Assembly: GCA_002502045.1 (NCBI GenBank)
Contig: DAPE01000019.1
Location: forward strand, 90,210 to 154,209
DNA from: Candidatus Parvarchaeota archaeon UBA573
GTDB lineage: Archaea; Nanobdellota; Nanobdellia; Parvarchaeales; Parvarchaeaceae
Direction of reading: 5' to 3'
DNA length: 64,000 nucleotides
The notes below the pieces were generated by a model. It did not search any database. It was not told the DNA's origin and was given only the letters and a program-made list of their open reading frames with translations. This document shows, piece by piece, positions 24,104 to 32,427 of this stretch (positions are counted from its first letter, which is position 1; every line of letters starts with the position of its first letter). The translations under genes and the position numbers were made by a program.

Positions 24104-24820
24104 ATGTCAAGAAAAATAAGTGCAGAGGCATTAATATTTGATTTTGATAATACTTTAGTTGATACTCATTCTGCTATATCTAATGCTTATAAACAGGTTG
24201 TAGATTCAATCTCGGTGCGTTCTGGTTTAGACAGCAATTATTTATTACAGGAATTATTGAAGGCCCAGAAGGAAGTAATTGATGACAAGCCTCTTGCTTA
24301 TAGAATTTATGACAGGAAAGCGGTTATTGCTAAATTAAACGAAAATCTTTCGCTTAAGTTAACTGAAAATGATATAGAAGATTTAGCCAAGGGATTCTAC
24401 AGATTTATAAGCGAAAAAATAAATTATTCAGAGGATACTGAATCAATTCTAAAAGAATTTAAACTAAGGGGCAAAAAACTTGGACTTTTAACGGATACGG
24501 ATGTAAGGCCTGGATTAAAGAATGAAAGGCTTTCCCGATTAAATTTTACAAAGTTATTTGATGTTATAATAATTGCAGGAGAGAGCATACCGCAAAGAAA
24601 AAACAGTAATATTCCCTTCTTAGAGATATCAAGACTTTTAAACGTTGTGCCTTCAGATACCGTAGTAATTGGAGATAGAATGGATGCAGACGTAGACAAT
24701 GCAAAGGAAGCCAATATGAAAGCTATTCTAATTGACAAATATCTCCCACCAAATAGCGGTGTTCACAAGCCAGATGCGGTTATACATGAACTTAAAGAAC
24801 TTTTAGAAATAGTAGAATAA
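24104..24820 (+). CDS. HAD-superfamily hydrolase (second paralogue)
   Basis: The 238-aa protein has motif I FDFDNTLVD (about residues 12-20), motif II threonine in LLTDTD, a lysine in the IPQRKNS loop and motif IV GDRMDADVDNA. Cap and core match the HAD at 12981-13709 closely enough for the two to be paralogues. A small-molecule phosphatase is expected. The gene follows eL37 with no gap, so it is expressed with the chaperonin, LSm and ribosomal genes, which may indicate a housekeeping or metabolite-repair role. Confidence 0.85.
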   Translation: MSRKISAEALIFDFDNTLVDTHSAISNAYKQVVDSISVRSGLDSNYLLQELLKAQKEVIDDKPLAYRIYDRKAVIAKLNENLSLKLTENDIEDLAKGFYRFISEKINYSEDTESILKEFKLRGKKLGLLTDTDVRPGLKNERLSRLNFTKLFDVIIIAGESIPQRKNSNIPFLEISRLLNVVPSDTVVIGDRMDADVDNAKEANMKAILIDKYLPPNSGVHKPDAVIHELKELLEIVE

Positions 24821-24854
24821 GCAGTATTAATAATTATAAAAACATTAAAATTAA

Positions 24855-26003
24855 ATGGAAAAACTCACTGTAACGCCTTGGGAGGTAAATGGCGAGTTGA
24901 ATGATTCTTCTTATTCTAAACTTGTAGAAAAGTTTGGTGTTGATTTAATAAATGATAATCTAATAAGCAGGATAAACAAAATATCAAAAGGAAATCTACA
25001 CCCTTTGCTTAAGAGAAAGGTTTTTTTTGCTCATAGAGAACTTAACCTAGTTTTGGATGACTACGAAAACAATCGGCCGTTTTATCTTTATACTGGGAGG
25101 GGCCCATCTGGTAAGATGCACATAGGTCATCTTTTACCATTTACTTTTGCGCTTTGGCTCCAAAGAACTTTTAATGTTAATTTGTTTATTCAAATGACCG
25201 ACGATGAAAAATTTTTAATCAGTGGAAAAGAGAAGAATGAAATAGAGAAATTTACAAATGATAATATCCTTGATATAATAAGTCTTGGTTTTGATCCTAA
25301 GAAGACACACATCTTAGCTGATTATAGAAGTGCAAAGGTTTTATATTACTATGCAACGGATGTGGCAAAACATATCACAGTCTCTACAGTAAAGGCCGTT
25401 TTTGGAGTTAATGACAGTGATAATATTGGAAAAGTATTCTTCCCTTCAATGCAGATTACTCCAGCGTTTCTCTTTTCAGCATTAACTGGTAAAAAAATGC
25501 GATGCTTAATCCCATATGCCATAGATCAGGATCCTTATTTTAGAATTGCAAGAGATGTTCTTCCCAAACTAGGATACTACAAGCCTTCAGCAATAATATC
25601 AAAGTTCCTGCCAGCTTTGCAAGGTAACTCTGCCAAGATGTCTTCTTCTAAAACTGAAAGTGCTATATTTTTGGATGATAGTAAAGCCGAAGTAAAAAAG
25701 AAATTAATGAAATATGCATTTTCCGGAGGTAAAGATACACTAGAAGAGCAGAGAAAGTATGGTGCAAATCCAGATATAGACTTTGCATTTCTTGAGTATA
25801 GCTTTTTAGAAGAGGATCAGGGAAAGGTAGATAGAATATACCAAGATTATAAATCAGGTAAGATGCTTAGTGGCGAGATGAAAGAGCTTGCAGCTGAAAA
25901 GATATCTGAGTTCTTAGAATCATTGAAGACTAAAAAGGAAAAGATGAAGGACAGAGTTGGGGAGTATATGTTTGATCCAGAGAAAATAAAGCTTTATAGT
26001 TAA
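24855..26003 (+). CDS. trpS: Tryptophanyl-tRNA synthetase
   Basis: The 382-aa class I synthetase is of archaeal/eukaryotic type. It has the N-terminal VTPWEV segment, the HIGH motif in PSGKMHIGHLLPF (HIGH at 89-92), IQMTDDEKF, and KMSSS (261-265). It charges tRNA-Trp. It follows the HAD gene after 34 bp and may use its own promoter. Confidence 0.93.
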   Translation: MEKLTVTPWEVNGELNDSSYSKLVEKFGVDLINDNLISRINKISKGNLHPLLKRKVFFAHRELNLVLDDYENNRPFYLYTGRGPSGKMHIGHLLPFTFALWLQRTFNVNLFIQMTDDEKFLISGKEKNEIEKFTNDNILDIISLGFDPKKTHILADYRSAKVLYYYATDVAKHITVSTVKAVFGVNDSDNIGKVFFPSMQITPAFLFSALTGKKMRCLIPYAIDQDPYFRIARDVLPKLGYYKPSAIISKFLPALQGNSAKMSSSKTESAIFLDDSKAEVKKKLMKYAFSGGKDTLEEQRKYGANPDIDFAFLEYSFLEEDQGKVDRIYQDYKSGKMLSGEMKELAAEKISEFLESLKTKKEKMKDRVGEYMFDPEKIKLYS

Positions 26004-26127
26004 TTATTATATTTGATTTTATACAATTATGTCTTAAACTTTAGTAATAATAGTTTAATCAAACTGAGTTCAGCTTTATAGTAAGTTCTTAAGATAGTTT
26101 CTTTTTTTCTAGTCTTTAGAAAGGAAA

Positions 26128-26139
26128 AGTATTTATACT
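26128..26139 (+). promoter_or_regulatory. Candidate TATA box of the RHH/PAPS-reductase operon
   Basis: An AAAGTATTTATACT-type element sits 27-38 bases before the ATG of the RHH gene, after GA-rich sequence that could serve as BRE. The spacing implies a very short leader. Confidence 0.45.
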
Positions 26140-26165
26140 ATAATTATATATAATTATTAGTAATT

Positions 26166-26387
26166 ATGGAAGAACAAAAATTTACAACGGTTTCAATACC
26201 CAAGCCTTTGGCAGATAAAGCCAAACAGCTTATAGAGAAAACAGGGTTTACATCGCTTTCAAGCTTTGTAGAATATCTGCTTAGAGAGATAGTCTCTGAA
26301 AGCAATGAAGGCAAAAAGAAAAGTGAAGGAAAAGACGAGCGTGTGCTCGATCTTGAGGATAAGCTTAGGAAATTAGGCTATATGTAG
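26166..26387 (+). CDS. Ribbon-helix-helix domain protein
   Basis: The 73-aa protein starts with a beta strand KFTTVSIPKPLADKAKQL and helices TGFTSLSSFVEYLLREIV, the pattern of a ribbon-helix-helix (CopG/Arc-like) dimer. A charged linker leads to the C-terminus LEDKLRKLGYM. That ending is nearly repeated at the C-terminus of the next gene product (KLRLFGYM). The stop codon is just before the ribosome-binding site of the PAPS-reductase-like gene. It may bind DNA and regulate the operon, or act as a partner subunit. Confidence 0.78.
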   Translation: MEEQKFTTVSIPKPLADKAKQLIEKTGFTSLSSFVEYLLREIVSESNEGKKKSEGKDERVLDLEDKLRKLGYM

Positions 26388-26396
26388 GTGGTTAAC

Positions 26397-27227
26397 ATGG
26401 AAAATGAACAATATTCAGTAAAAAAACAGAGGGTAGAAGGAGGATTAAGTTTAGAAGCAAAGGAAGACATTGCACTTATAGTAATAAAAGATGCACTAAA
26501 AAGGTATAACCGGCCTACGGTTGTTTGGAGTGCTGGAAAGGATAGTACTGTAGTTCTGGATTTAGTAAGAAGGGCATGTAAGGATTTGGGGATGCAATTA
26601 CCACCAGCATTATTCATAGATCATGGTCAGCATTACGATGAAACCATGAAGATGCTTGAAGACATTAGCAAAGGCTGGGGTTTTAAGATGGTATATGCAA
26701 AGAATGAAGACGTTATAAAAAATGTAGGAAAAGACAACAAGATAAAACTCAGTAGTCTTAATAAGATTAATCAGGATGAAGCTAAAAGAATAGGTTTTAA
26801 TGGAGAGGAGTTCGAGTACAGTCTGGAAACAGAAATTGGAAATCATCTATTGAAAACAGTTGCTATGAACATGGCAATCGAAAAATACCGGTTTGATGCG
26901 TTATTTACAGGGGTTAGGTGGGATGAAAACGAAGCAAGGTCTACGGAGGTTTTTATAAGCCCGAGAACGCATCCAGATCATGTAAGGGTGCAGCCAATAC
27001 TGCCGTTTGCTGAGAGAAACGTTTGGGAGTATATTTTCAAGTATAAACTACCAACACATCCGTTATATAAACTCGGATACAGGTCAATAGATGGTAAATT
27101 AGATTCAAAGAAGACTAGCGATTTACCTGCATGGGAGCAGGATCTTGAACATACAAAGGAAAGAGCAGGAAGGTCGCAGGACAAGGAGGGAGTAATGGAA
27201 AAGCTTAGGCTTTTCGGTTACATGTAA
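26397..27227 (+). CDS. PAPS reductase/ATP-sulfurylase-like PP-loop protein
   Basis: The 276-aa protein has the PP-loop VVWSAGKDSTVVLDL (SAGKDS at 45-50), IDHGQHYDET, a FTGVRWDENEARS segment and RVQPILPFAERNVWEYI. These are landmarks of the PAPS reductase/CysD family, which binds adenylyl sulfate-type nucleotides. The ATG at 26397 is preferred over GTG at 26388 because AGGTGG stands five bases upstream. No CysN or CysC partner is nearby. The C-terminal MEKLRLFGYM echoes the preceding RHH protein. The true reaction may be a sulfur transfer or nucleotide modification and not sulfate reduction. Confidence 0.82.
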   Translation: MENEQYSVKKQRVEGGLSLEAKEDIALIVIKDALKRYNRPTVVWSAGKDSTVVLDLVRRACKDLGMQLPPALFIDHGQHYDETMKMLEDISKGWGFKMVYAKNEDVIKNVGKDNKIKLSSLNKINQDEAKRIGFNGEEFEYSLETEIGNHLLKTVAMNMAIEKYRFDALFTGVRWDENEARSTEVFISPRTHPDHVRVQPILPFAERNVWEYIFKYKLPTHPLYKLGYRSIDGKLDSKKTSDLPAWEQDLEHTKERAGRSQDKEGVMEKLRLFGYM

Positions 27228-27229
27228 AA

Positions 27230-27646
27230 ATGGAAAAATCTTTATATGAGCTTTTAACTGCCTCAAAAAACAATAAGGCAATGAATAATTTAGATATAAC
27301 TCGAAGGTACAGCAGACTTTTAATTGATAATTCGGTGAAATATAGCATAAATCCAAAATATTTTGAGAAAGACTCGAAACTTAAAAAGGCGGTTTACAGT
27401 ATTATTAAAAGTGCTTTTAAGGATTATACCCGTAACGGAAGAGAAAACTTCGAGATATACTTAAAAAATGACTATGAAGTAGATAGAGTAAAGAAAGTTA
27501 AAGAGGAAATTGAAGGAACGTATTGCTTTAGAGGCACAGATGCTGGATTTTATGAAGTACCTTTATTGGGAGAAGCTGTTGATTTTTCTATCAAAAATAT
27601 CTCTGTTAAAGTCCTGCCTATAAGTTTAATTAAAGAATACCTTTAA
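27230..27646 (+). CDS. Uncharacterised protein in the RHH/PAPS-reductase operon
   Basis: The 138-aa soluble protein starts two bases after the PAPS-reductase-like gene ends. It has a helical N-terminal half and a beta-rich C-terminal half (GFYEVPLLGEAVDFSIKNISVKVLPISL). There is one cysteine and no recognisable motif. Tight spacing suggests function with the PP-loop protein, but nothing more can be said. Confidence 0.65.
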   Translation: MEKSLYELLTASKNNKAMNNLDITRRYSRLLIDNSVKYSINPKYFEKDSKLKKAVYSIIKSAFKDYTRNGRENFEIYLKNDYEVDRVKKVKEEIEGTYCFRGTDAGFYEVPLLGEAVDFSIKNISVKVLPISLIKEYL

Positions 27647-27696
27647 AACTATTAGGTAATTATAAATATTTAAAGCATCTATTAAAGTAATCATAT

Positions 27697-27795
27697 GGCC
27701 TGGTAGCTTAGCCCGGTAGAGCACTGCTCTTATATGAGTATGCTCCAACATTTTAGGAAAAGCAGGGGTCCCGAGTCCAAATCTCGGCCAGGCCA
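27697..27795 (+). tRNA. tRNA-Ile (anticodon UAU) with a 25-nt intron
   Basis: The acceptor GGCCTGG pairs with CCAGGCC, the D arm is GCTT/GAGC, the anticodon stem CTGCT pairs with AGCAG, and the T arm is CCGAG-TCCAAAT-CTCGG. The discriminator base is A. Removing an intron at 27735-27759 leaves the loop CTTATAA with anticodon TAT (27731-27733). T33, and A37 after U36, fit an AUA decoder. A bulge-helix-bulge forms from CTTA paired with TAGG, with three-base bulges TAT and AAA on the two sides, placing both cuts at the canonical 37/38 site. Most archaea instead decode AUA with a modified CAU anticodon. Confidence 0.85.
27735..27759 (+). other. tRNA-Ile intron (bulge-helix-bulge type)
   Basis: This 25-nt intron lies between positions 37 and 38 of the tRNA. 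Helix CTTA/TAGG and two 3-nt bulges match the substrate of the archaeal splicing endonuclease. The inner helix is weak (GAG with TTT), suggesting a relaxed motif. Confidence 0.75.
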
Positions 27796-27858
27796 TAATT
27801 TTAATAAAGTTTAAATATAATCTAGTTTCTATTTTATCTATTATATATTGGAGGTAAC

Positions 27859-28140
27859 ATGGAAAACAATTCTTTAGAAAAAATAATAAATAAAATAAAT
27901 GCATTAGATGGAGTAAATTACTCTGTAAAAACGGATGATAAACTTTATAATGAGTTTTATAATACCTATAAAGAATTAGGTAAACCCGCAGCAATAGATT
28001 TTCTGTACAAAGTTCTTAATGAAAAATCAGATTATATCCTAACTTCTAGCAATCTAAATACTGTGAGTGGATTTGCAAAAATAATAAGCTATATAAATTT
28101 AAGAGATGAGCTAAAAAACCTACGTAAAAATAATAAATGA
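27859..28140 (+). CDS. Small uncharacterised soluble protein
   Basis: The 93-aa product is helical, charged and without cysteine or TM helix. A strong ribosome-binding site, GGAGGTAA, stands just before the ATG, and a T/A-rich promoter-like tract precedes it, so it is very likely translated. It sits alone after tRNA-Ile. I recognise no family. Confidence 0.68.
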   Translation: MENNSLEKIINKINALDGVNYSVKTDDKLYNEFYNTYKELGKPAAIDFLYKVLNEKSDYILTSSNLNTVSGFAKIISYINLRDELKNLRKNNK

Positions 28141-28306
28141 GTTTGAAAATAAAGAAATTCCTTTATTTACATATAACGATAGCTTTATAAATAGAATAGT
28201 TCTTATACATTCGTAGAGGAATGATGTTAGGGGGTTCTATTGAGAGTTTATTGTTGATTCAAATGTTCTCTTATAGGATTTCTAAACTTCATTTTTAAGG
28301 AGGAAT

Positions 28307-28444
28307 ATGGCAAAATTCGAAAGAAGAATGTATAAAGCTGTATGTTCCGATTGTGGGAAAGAGACAGAAGTTCCTTTCCAGCCACAAGAGGGCAGACCAG
28401 TTTACTGCAGAGACTGCTATAGCAAGAGAAAAGGAACTCAGTAA
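28307..28444 (+). CDS. CxxC-x17-CxxC small zinc-binding protein
   Basis: The frame runs from ATG at 28307, preceded by AAGGAGG, to TAA at 28442-28444. The 45-residue product has CSDCG (from residue 13) and CRDC (from residue 34), with a 17-residue spacer containing GKETEVPFQPQEGRPVY. This is the short zinc-ribbon type found in many bacteria and small archaea, often with a basic tail as here (YSKRKGTQ). It may bind nucleic acid. A 166-bp AT-rich leader with no other clear signal separates it from the gene before. Confidence 0.8.
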   Translation: MAKFERRMYKAVCSDCGKETEVPFQPQEGRPVYCRDCYSKRKGTQ

Positions 28445-28496
28445 TTCCTATTTTTAGCTAAATAGCCAAACTTTAATTATTTTTTTTATATTATTT

Positions 28497-29930
28497 TTAT
28501 TGTTCTTCGAACGTTCTAAGTTGCGGAAAAGGTATAACTTCTTTTATGCTTTTAGAATCTGTTCCTATCATTTGTAATCTATCTATCCCTATGCCTACTC
28601 CGCCTGCAGGTGGCATACCATAACCCATTGATTCTATGAAATCTTTATCAAATTCTTGAGTTTCATCTATCCCTCTATTTTTTCTTTTTGCTTCCTCTTC
28701 AAATCTGCTTATCTGGTCTATTGGATCATTTAATTCCGAGAAAGCATTAGCAATCTCCATGCCAGCTATGTAAAGTTCAAATCTATATACAAATCTAGGG
28801 TCACTTTCAATTTTCTTTGCAAGAGGTGAAACTTCAATTGGGAATTTTGTTACAAATACTGGATTTACTATGTTATCTGAGATTTTAGCTTCAAATACCG
28901 CATTTACTGCTTCGCCATAAGAATTTACCTTACTATCGATTTGTTTTCCCCTTTTTATTATTTCAACTTCATCACTTATTCCTAAATTGTCCTTTACCAT
29001 TTCTTCCATTGTTTTTATTTGGAATTTAGATAAATCTATCATTTTTTCCCCAAATTTTACTTGATAGGTTTTATTTGCAGCATAAACTGATTCTTTTACA
29101 ATTTCTTCTGTAAGTTGAAGCATGCTGCTTAAGTCACCATAAGCCTGATAAGCCTCCATCATCATAAATTCTGGATTATGCCTAGTATCAACACCCTCAT
29201 TCCTAAAATTCTTGCTTATATCAAAAACTCTCTCAAATCCTCCTACGAGCATCCTCTTTAGATAAAGCTCAGAAGCTATCTTAAGGTAAAAATCTCTATC
29301 TAGCGAATTATAATGTGTAATAAAGGGTTTTGCATTTGCTCCGCCAGGTATAGGCTGTAATATTGGCACAATTACCTCAATGTATTTATTTTTCTCCATT
29401 ATCTCTCTTATTTTGGAGAGTATTATATTGCCCTTTTTTATTTTTTCCAAAGATTCTCTATTTATTATGAAATCCAGATATCTCTTACGATATCTTTTCT
29501 CAGTATCCTCTAAACCATACCATCTAGAGGGCATTGGCAATAGGGCTTTGCTTAATATTGTTATATCTTTTGCGTCTATGGATATCTCATTTGTTTTTGT
29601 CTTTATGATTGTACCGGTTACACCTATTATATCTCCCGTATCCAGTTCTTCTGCAGTCTTTACTGTTTTTTTGTCAGCATGTTTTTCAGAAAAGTAAACT
29701 TGAATACTGCCCTCTTCATCTTGTAGGTCTATAAATTTTATTTTACCGTGGTCTCTTTTAGCTATTATCCTGCCAGCGACTTTTGTATCCTTACCTTCAA
29801 GCTTTTCAAAGTTCTCTTTTATGTCTATTGAATGAAGTTCTAAATCAAATCTACTGCCATATGGTTCTATTCCTTCTTCTTTTAATCTCTCAAGTTTTTC
29901 AAGTCTTTCTTTGTCGAATTTAAATTCCAT
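28497..29930 (-). CDS. lysS: Lysyl-tRNA synthetase, class II
   Basis: The 477-aa protein has an N-terminal OB-fold for the anticodon (AGRIIAKRDHGKIKFIDLQDEEGSIQV), followed by class II motif 1 around RYLDFIINRES, motif 2 FRNEGVDTRHNPEFMMMEAY and motif 3 GVGIGIDRLQM. This is the bacterial/eukaryotic type. Many euryarchaea instead use the unrelated class I LysRS, so the type is informative for lineage. Its start overlaps the stop of the membrane protein upstream by 11 bp. Confidence 0.94.
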   Translation of the reverse strand: MEFKFDKERLEKLERLKEEGIEPYGSRFDLELHSIDIKENFEKLEGKDTKVAGRIIAKRDHGKIKFIDLQDEEGSIQVYFSEKHADKKTVKTAEELDTGDIIGVTGTIIKTKTNEISIDAKDITILSKALLPMPSRWYGLEDTEKRYRKRYLDFIINRESLEKIKKGNIILSKIREIMEKNKYIEVIVPILQPIPGGANAKPFITHYNSLDRDFYLKIASELYLKRMLVGGFERVFDISKNFRNEGVDTRHNPEFMMMEAYQAYGDLSSMLQLTEEIVKESVYAANKTYQVKFGEKMIDLSKFQIKTMEEMVKDNLGISDEVEIIKRGKQIDSKVNSYGEAVNAVFEAKISDNIVNPVFVTKFPIEVSPLAKKIESDPRFVYRFELYIAGMEIANAFSELNDPIDQISRFEEEAKRKNRGIDETQEFDKDFIESMGYGMPPAGGVGIGIDRLQMIGTDSKSIKEVIPFPQLRTFEEQ

Positions 29931-31176
29931 GGTATTGTAAAAACATTGTTATTAATAAAAGTAAGCCAACAACCATAGAGTAACCAAATATTCCCCGCCT
30001 TGTGCTTTTATCCTTTGCTATTAATCCAATGAATCCTTTCTCAATTATGGCTGCGAATACAGATATCCCCAAAAGCATTGCAGTATAGCTTGCGCTTATT
30101 TCATGTCCCAAGAACAAGGTTCCTAAGGCAAAAGCTGCACCTACTATATTCGCGAGTGCGGATAAGAACATATCTACTATAAGTAAATTTGGTGCAACTA
30201 CTGCAACTATCCTAGAAATAGAAAGAACTAAAAAGAATACTGCGGCAAATTCTAAAGTTTTTACCAATGGAAATGGATTGTCTGGCCTTTCAGCCTTTTT
30301 ATTTATTTCCTTTTTGCCGATTAGATAAATAGCCAGCAAGCTTATTACGGATACTGCCGTTATAGGGAGCATATAATAGACTATCTTATCTGATAATGTT
30401 ACAATATATATTATAAGTAGGGCTTGAATAAGGACCATAGGTATATTCGCTGCAACAATAACATTGTAAACTACCGCTTTTCCAAGTTTTTTGAACCTAT
30501 TTCCCAAGCTTATCAAAGCGAAAGTTATGGTTGTTCCAGTTATTAAACTGCCTATAACTGTCGATATAAGTAGCCCTGATTTCGAAATCCTGAGTATCAT
30601 GTATTGTATGAAGAAAACTGTACCCACTAATGCTACAAGGAGCCAAAATTGGAAGGGGTTAAAGAAGTTATAAGGGCCCATATATGTGTTTGGAAGTAAA
30701 GGAAGAATAACAAAAGAAATGATAAGGAGGTTTATAGCAGCTATCATCTCACTTTTTTTTATAGAATTTATAAAATAGAGGAATTCTCTCTTGTAAAAGC
30801 TTATTGCTGTTATAAGTATAACTATAACTATTGCATATTGGTAGTAGCCTATACCTACTAGCATTCCAGATAAAAAAAGTATCATTGAGCTTATGTATGT
30901 TGTTGCCCCCGGATCTTTAGTTTTAGCGCTTTTTTCAAAGTAAATTGCACTTGAAAATGCGATCATAACCGCAAATCCTGCGATTATAATTGTAGACGAA
31001 TTAAAAACCTCATAAAAAAGCGCAAATAAGTTACCCAAAAGGGCTATGAATATTGAGGTCCTAAAGCCCATGAATATTCTTACTCCTTTTTGCATTCTAT
31101 ATTCATTTTCAAGGCCAAAGATTGCACCCAATGCTATTGAAAGCACTATATACTCAAAAGTCAAATCTAGATTCAT
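29920..31176 (-). CDS. Multi-pass membrane protein, MgtC/DUF4010 family
   Basis: The 418-aa protein has about 10-12 membrane helices. The N-terminal half has the MgtC-like pattern LGAIFGLENEYRMQKGVRIFMGFRTSIFIALLG, and the C-terminal half matches DUF4010 in length and layout. The function is unproven in this family. Roles in magnesium homeostasis or small-solute transport have been suggested for relatives. It is upstream of, and overlapping, lysS, which suggests co-transcription. Confidence 0.8.
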   Translation of the reverse strand: MNLDLTFEYIVLSIALGAIFGLENEYRMQKGVRIFMGFRTSIFIALLGNLFALFYEVFNSSTIIIAGFAVMIAFSSAIYFEKSAKTKDPGATTYISSMILFLSGMLVGIGYYQYAIVIVILITAISFYKREFLYFINSIKKSEMIAAINLLIISFVILPLLPNTYMGPYNFFNPFQFWLLVALVGTVFFIQYMILRISKSGLLISTVIGSLITGTTITFALISLGNRFKKLGKAVVYNVIVAANIPMVLIQALLIIYIVTLSDKIVYYMLPITAVSVISLLAIYLIGKKEINKKAERPDNPFPLVKTLEFAAVFFLVLSISRIVAVVAPNLLIVDMFLSALANIVGAAFALGTLFLGHEISASYTAMLLGISVFAAIIEKGFIGLIAKDKSTRRGIFGYSMVVGLLLLITMFLQYHGI

Positions 31177-31219
31177 TATTATTCTAAGAAATAGGCATTA
31201 ATAAAGTTTGTTTAAAGTG

Positions 31220-32356
31220 TTATTTATTATACAAAGCTATAAATTTCTCTGCAGCTTTTTCCCAAGTTATATCCTCAAGTTCCCTATATGCATTTTTCGA
31301 AATTTCTTTGTTTATTTGGTTATAATCTAATACTCCTAATATTAAGTCTGCCATCTGTTCAGTGTCCCAAAAATCAACTTTAAGCGTATTTCGTATGATT
31401 TCTGAAACTCCCGATTGTGTAGAAACTATTGTCGGTACATTTGAAGCAATTGCTTCAAGAGCTACTATACCGAATGGTTCAGAAACAGATGGCATTACAA
31501 AAACATTCGCAATTGAGTAAAGCGTCTCTATTTCCTCGTCAGGTATCCTGCCTAGAAATATAACTTTATCAGCAAGATTTAATTTTATTGATAAGTTTAT
31601 CAAATTTGGAAGTTCCGGGCCCTCTCCAACAATATACAATAACGCACTATCTTCTTTCTCAGATACTATTTTAAATGCCTTTATTAAATTGTCTATTCCT
31701 TTTTGGACGGATAATCTGCCAATGTAAAGCACTACTTTTTGTTCCCCATTCTTTTTTATGCCTTTAAATTTATCCTTGTTTATAGCGTTATAAATAATAT
31801 TTATCTTTTTTTCGTCAGCTTTGTATAAGCTTATTATCTCCTCCTTAAGTCTCATGCTTACTGTCACAACAATATCTGCATTATCTATTAAGGCTTTTTC
31901 CTCCTCAGCTATTCTATCCCAAGGTTTTCCAGCAGTTCTGTCATATTCTGTGCTATGGATAGTTGCAATTAACTTCTTTCCAGTCTTTTTTTTAATTTCT
32001 ATAGCCGCTCTGCCCGTTACCCAGTCATTTGCGTGTATAACATCAAAATCTGCTTTATCTGCTAATTCTAGCGCTTTATTTTTGTATTCTTCTACTTCAT
32101 TTAGAACATCCCTATAAAGCCTTTCCCGGTCTTTATTATTAGATTTTTTGCTGCTTAATGAGTAAACCCCGTTAAAAAGCTGACTTTCAAAAGTCAAGAA
32201 TTTTACGCCTTTTATTTTAGCGTGAGTTTTAAATGGAAGTATTACACTTACTATTACTCCTCGCTTAGAAAGTGCTTTTACAATATTATAAGAATGAGTA
32301 CCTAACCCCCCTACTGATTGCGGAGGAAACTCCCATCCTAATAAAAGAACTTTCAT
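31220..32356 (-). CDS. GT4-type glycosyltransferase
   Basis: From the preferred ATG at 32354-32356 (MKVLLLGWEFPPQSVGG) the protein has 378 residues. It has a GT-B fold with the GGLGTH acceptor loop, VVLYIGRLSVQKGIDNLIKAF, a VGEGPELPNL segment, and the nucleotide-sugar site PSVSEPFGIVALEA. An upstream in-frame ATG adds 21 unlikely residues and leaves no promoter space. The family uses nucleotide sugars to build polysaccharides or glycolipids. The N-terminal WEFPP pattern recalls glycogen/starch synthase-like GT4/GT5 members, so it may also act on glucans. Confidence 0.87.
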   Translation of the reverse strand: MKVLLLGWEFPPQSVGGLGTHSYNIVKALSKRGVIVSVILPFKTHAKIKGVKFLTFESQLFNGVYSLSSKKSNNKDRERLYRDVLNEVEEYKNKALELADKADFDVIHANDWVTGRAAIEIKKKTGKKLIATIHSTEYDRTAGKPWDRIAEEEKALIDNADIVVTVSMRLKEEIISLYKADEKKINIIYNAINKDKFKGIKKNGEQKVVLYIGRLSVQKGIDNLIKAFKIVSEKEDSALLYIVGEGPELPNLINLSIKLNLADKVIFLGRIPDEEIETLYSIANVFVMPSVSEPFGIVALEAIASNVPTIVSTQSGVSEIIRNTLKVDFWDTEQMADLILGVLDYNQINKEISKNAYRELEDITWEKAAEKFIALYNK

Positions 32357-32427
32357 GTTATTTCTGTAATTTTGTGTGTTATTGCTAAAAATAATATGTT
32401 TTTTATTCTTTAAATACAATAAACTTA

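Noticed and set aside
27697..27795. Reading the Ile tRNA as elongator Met or as CAU-type Ile2
   Set aside because: The loop after splicing carries TAT and not CAT, and the intron boundaries are fixed by the bulge-helix-bulge fold.
28144..28306. Possible C/D box RNA in the gap before the CxxC gene (ATGATGT near 28223)
   Set aside because: There is a box C-like sequence but no box D (CTGA) at a suitable distance, and no terminal stem. It is more likely a leader or promoter region.
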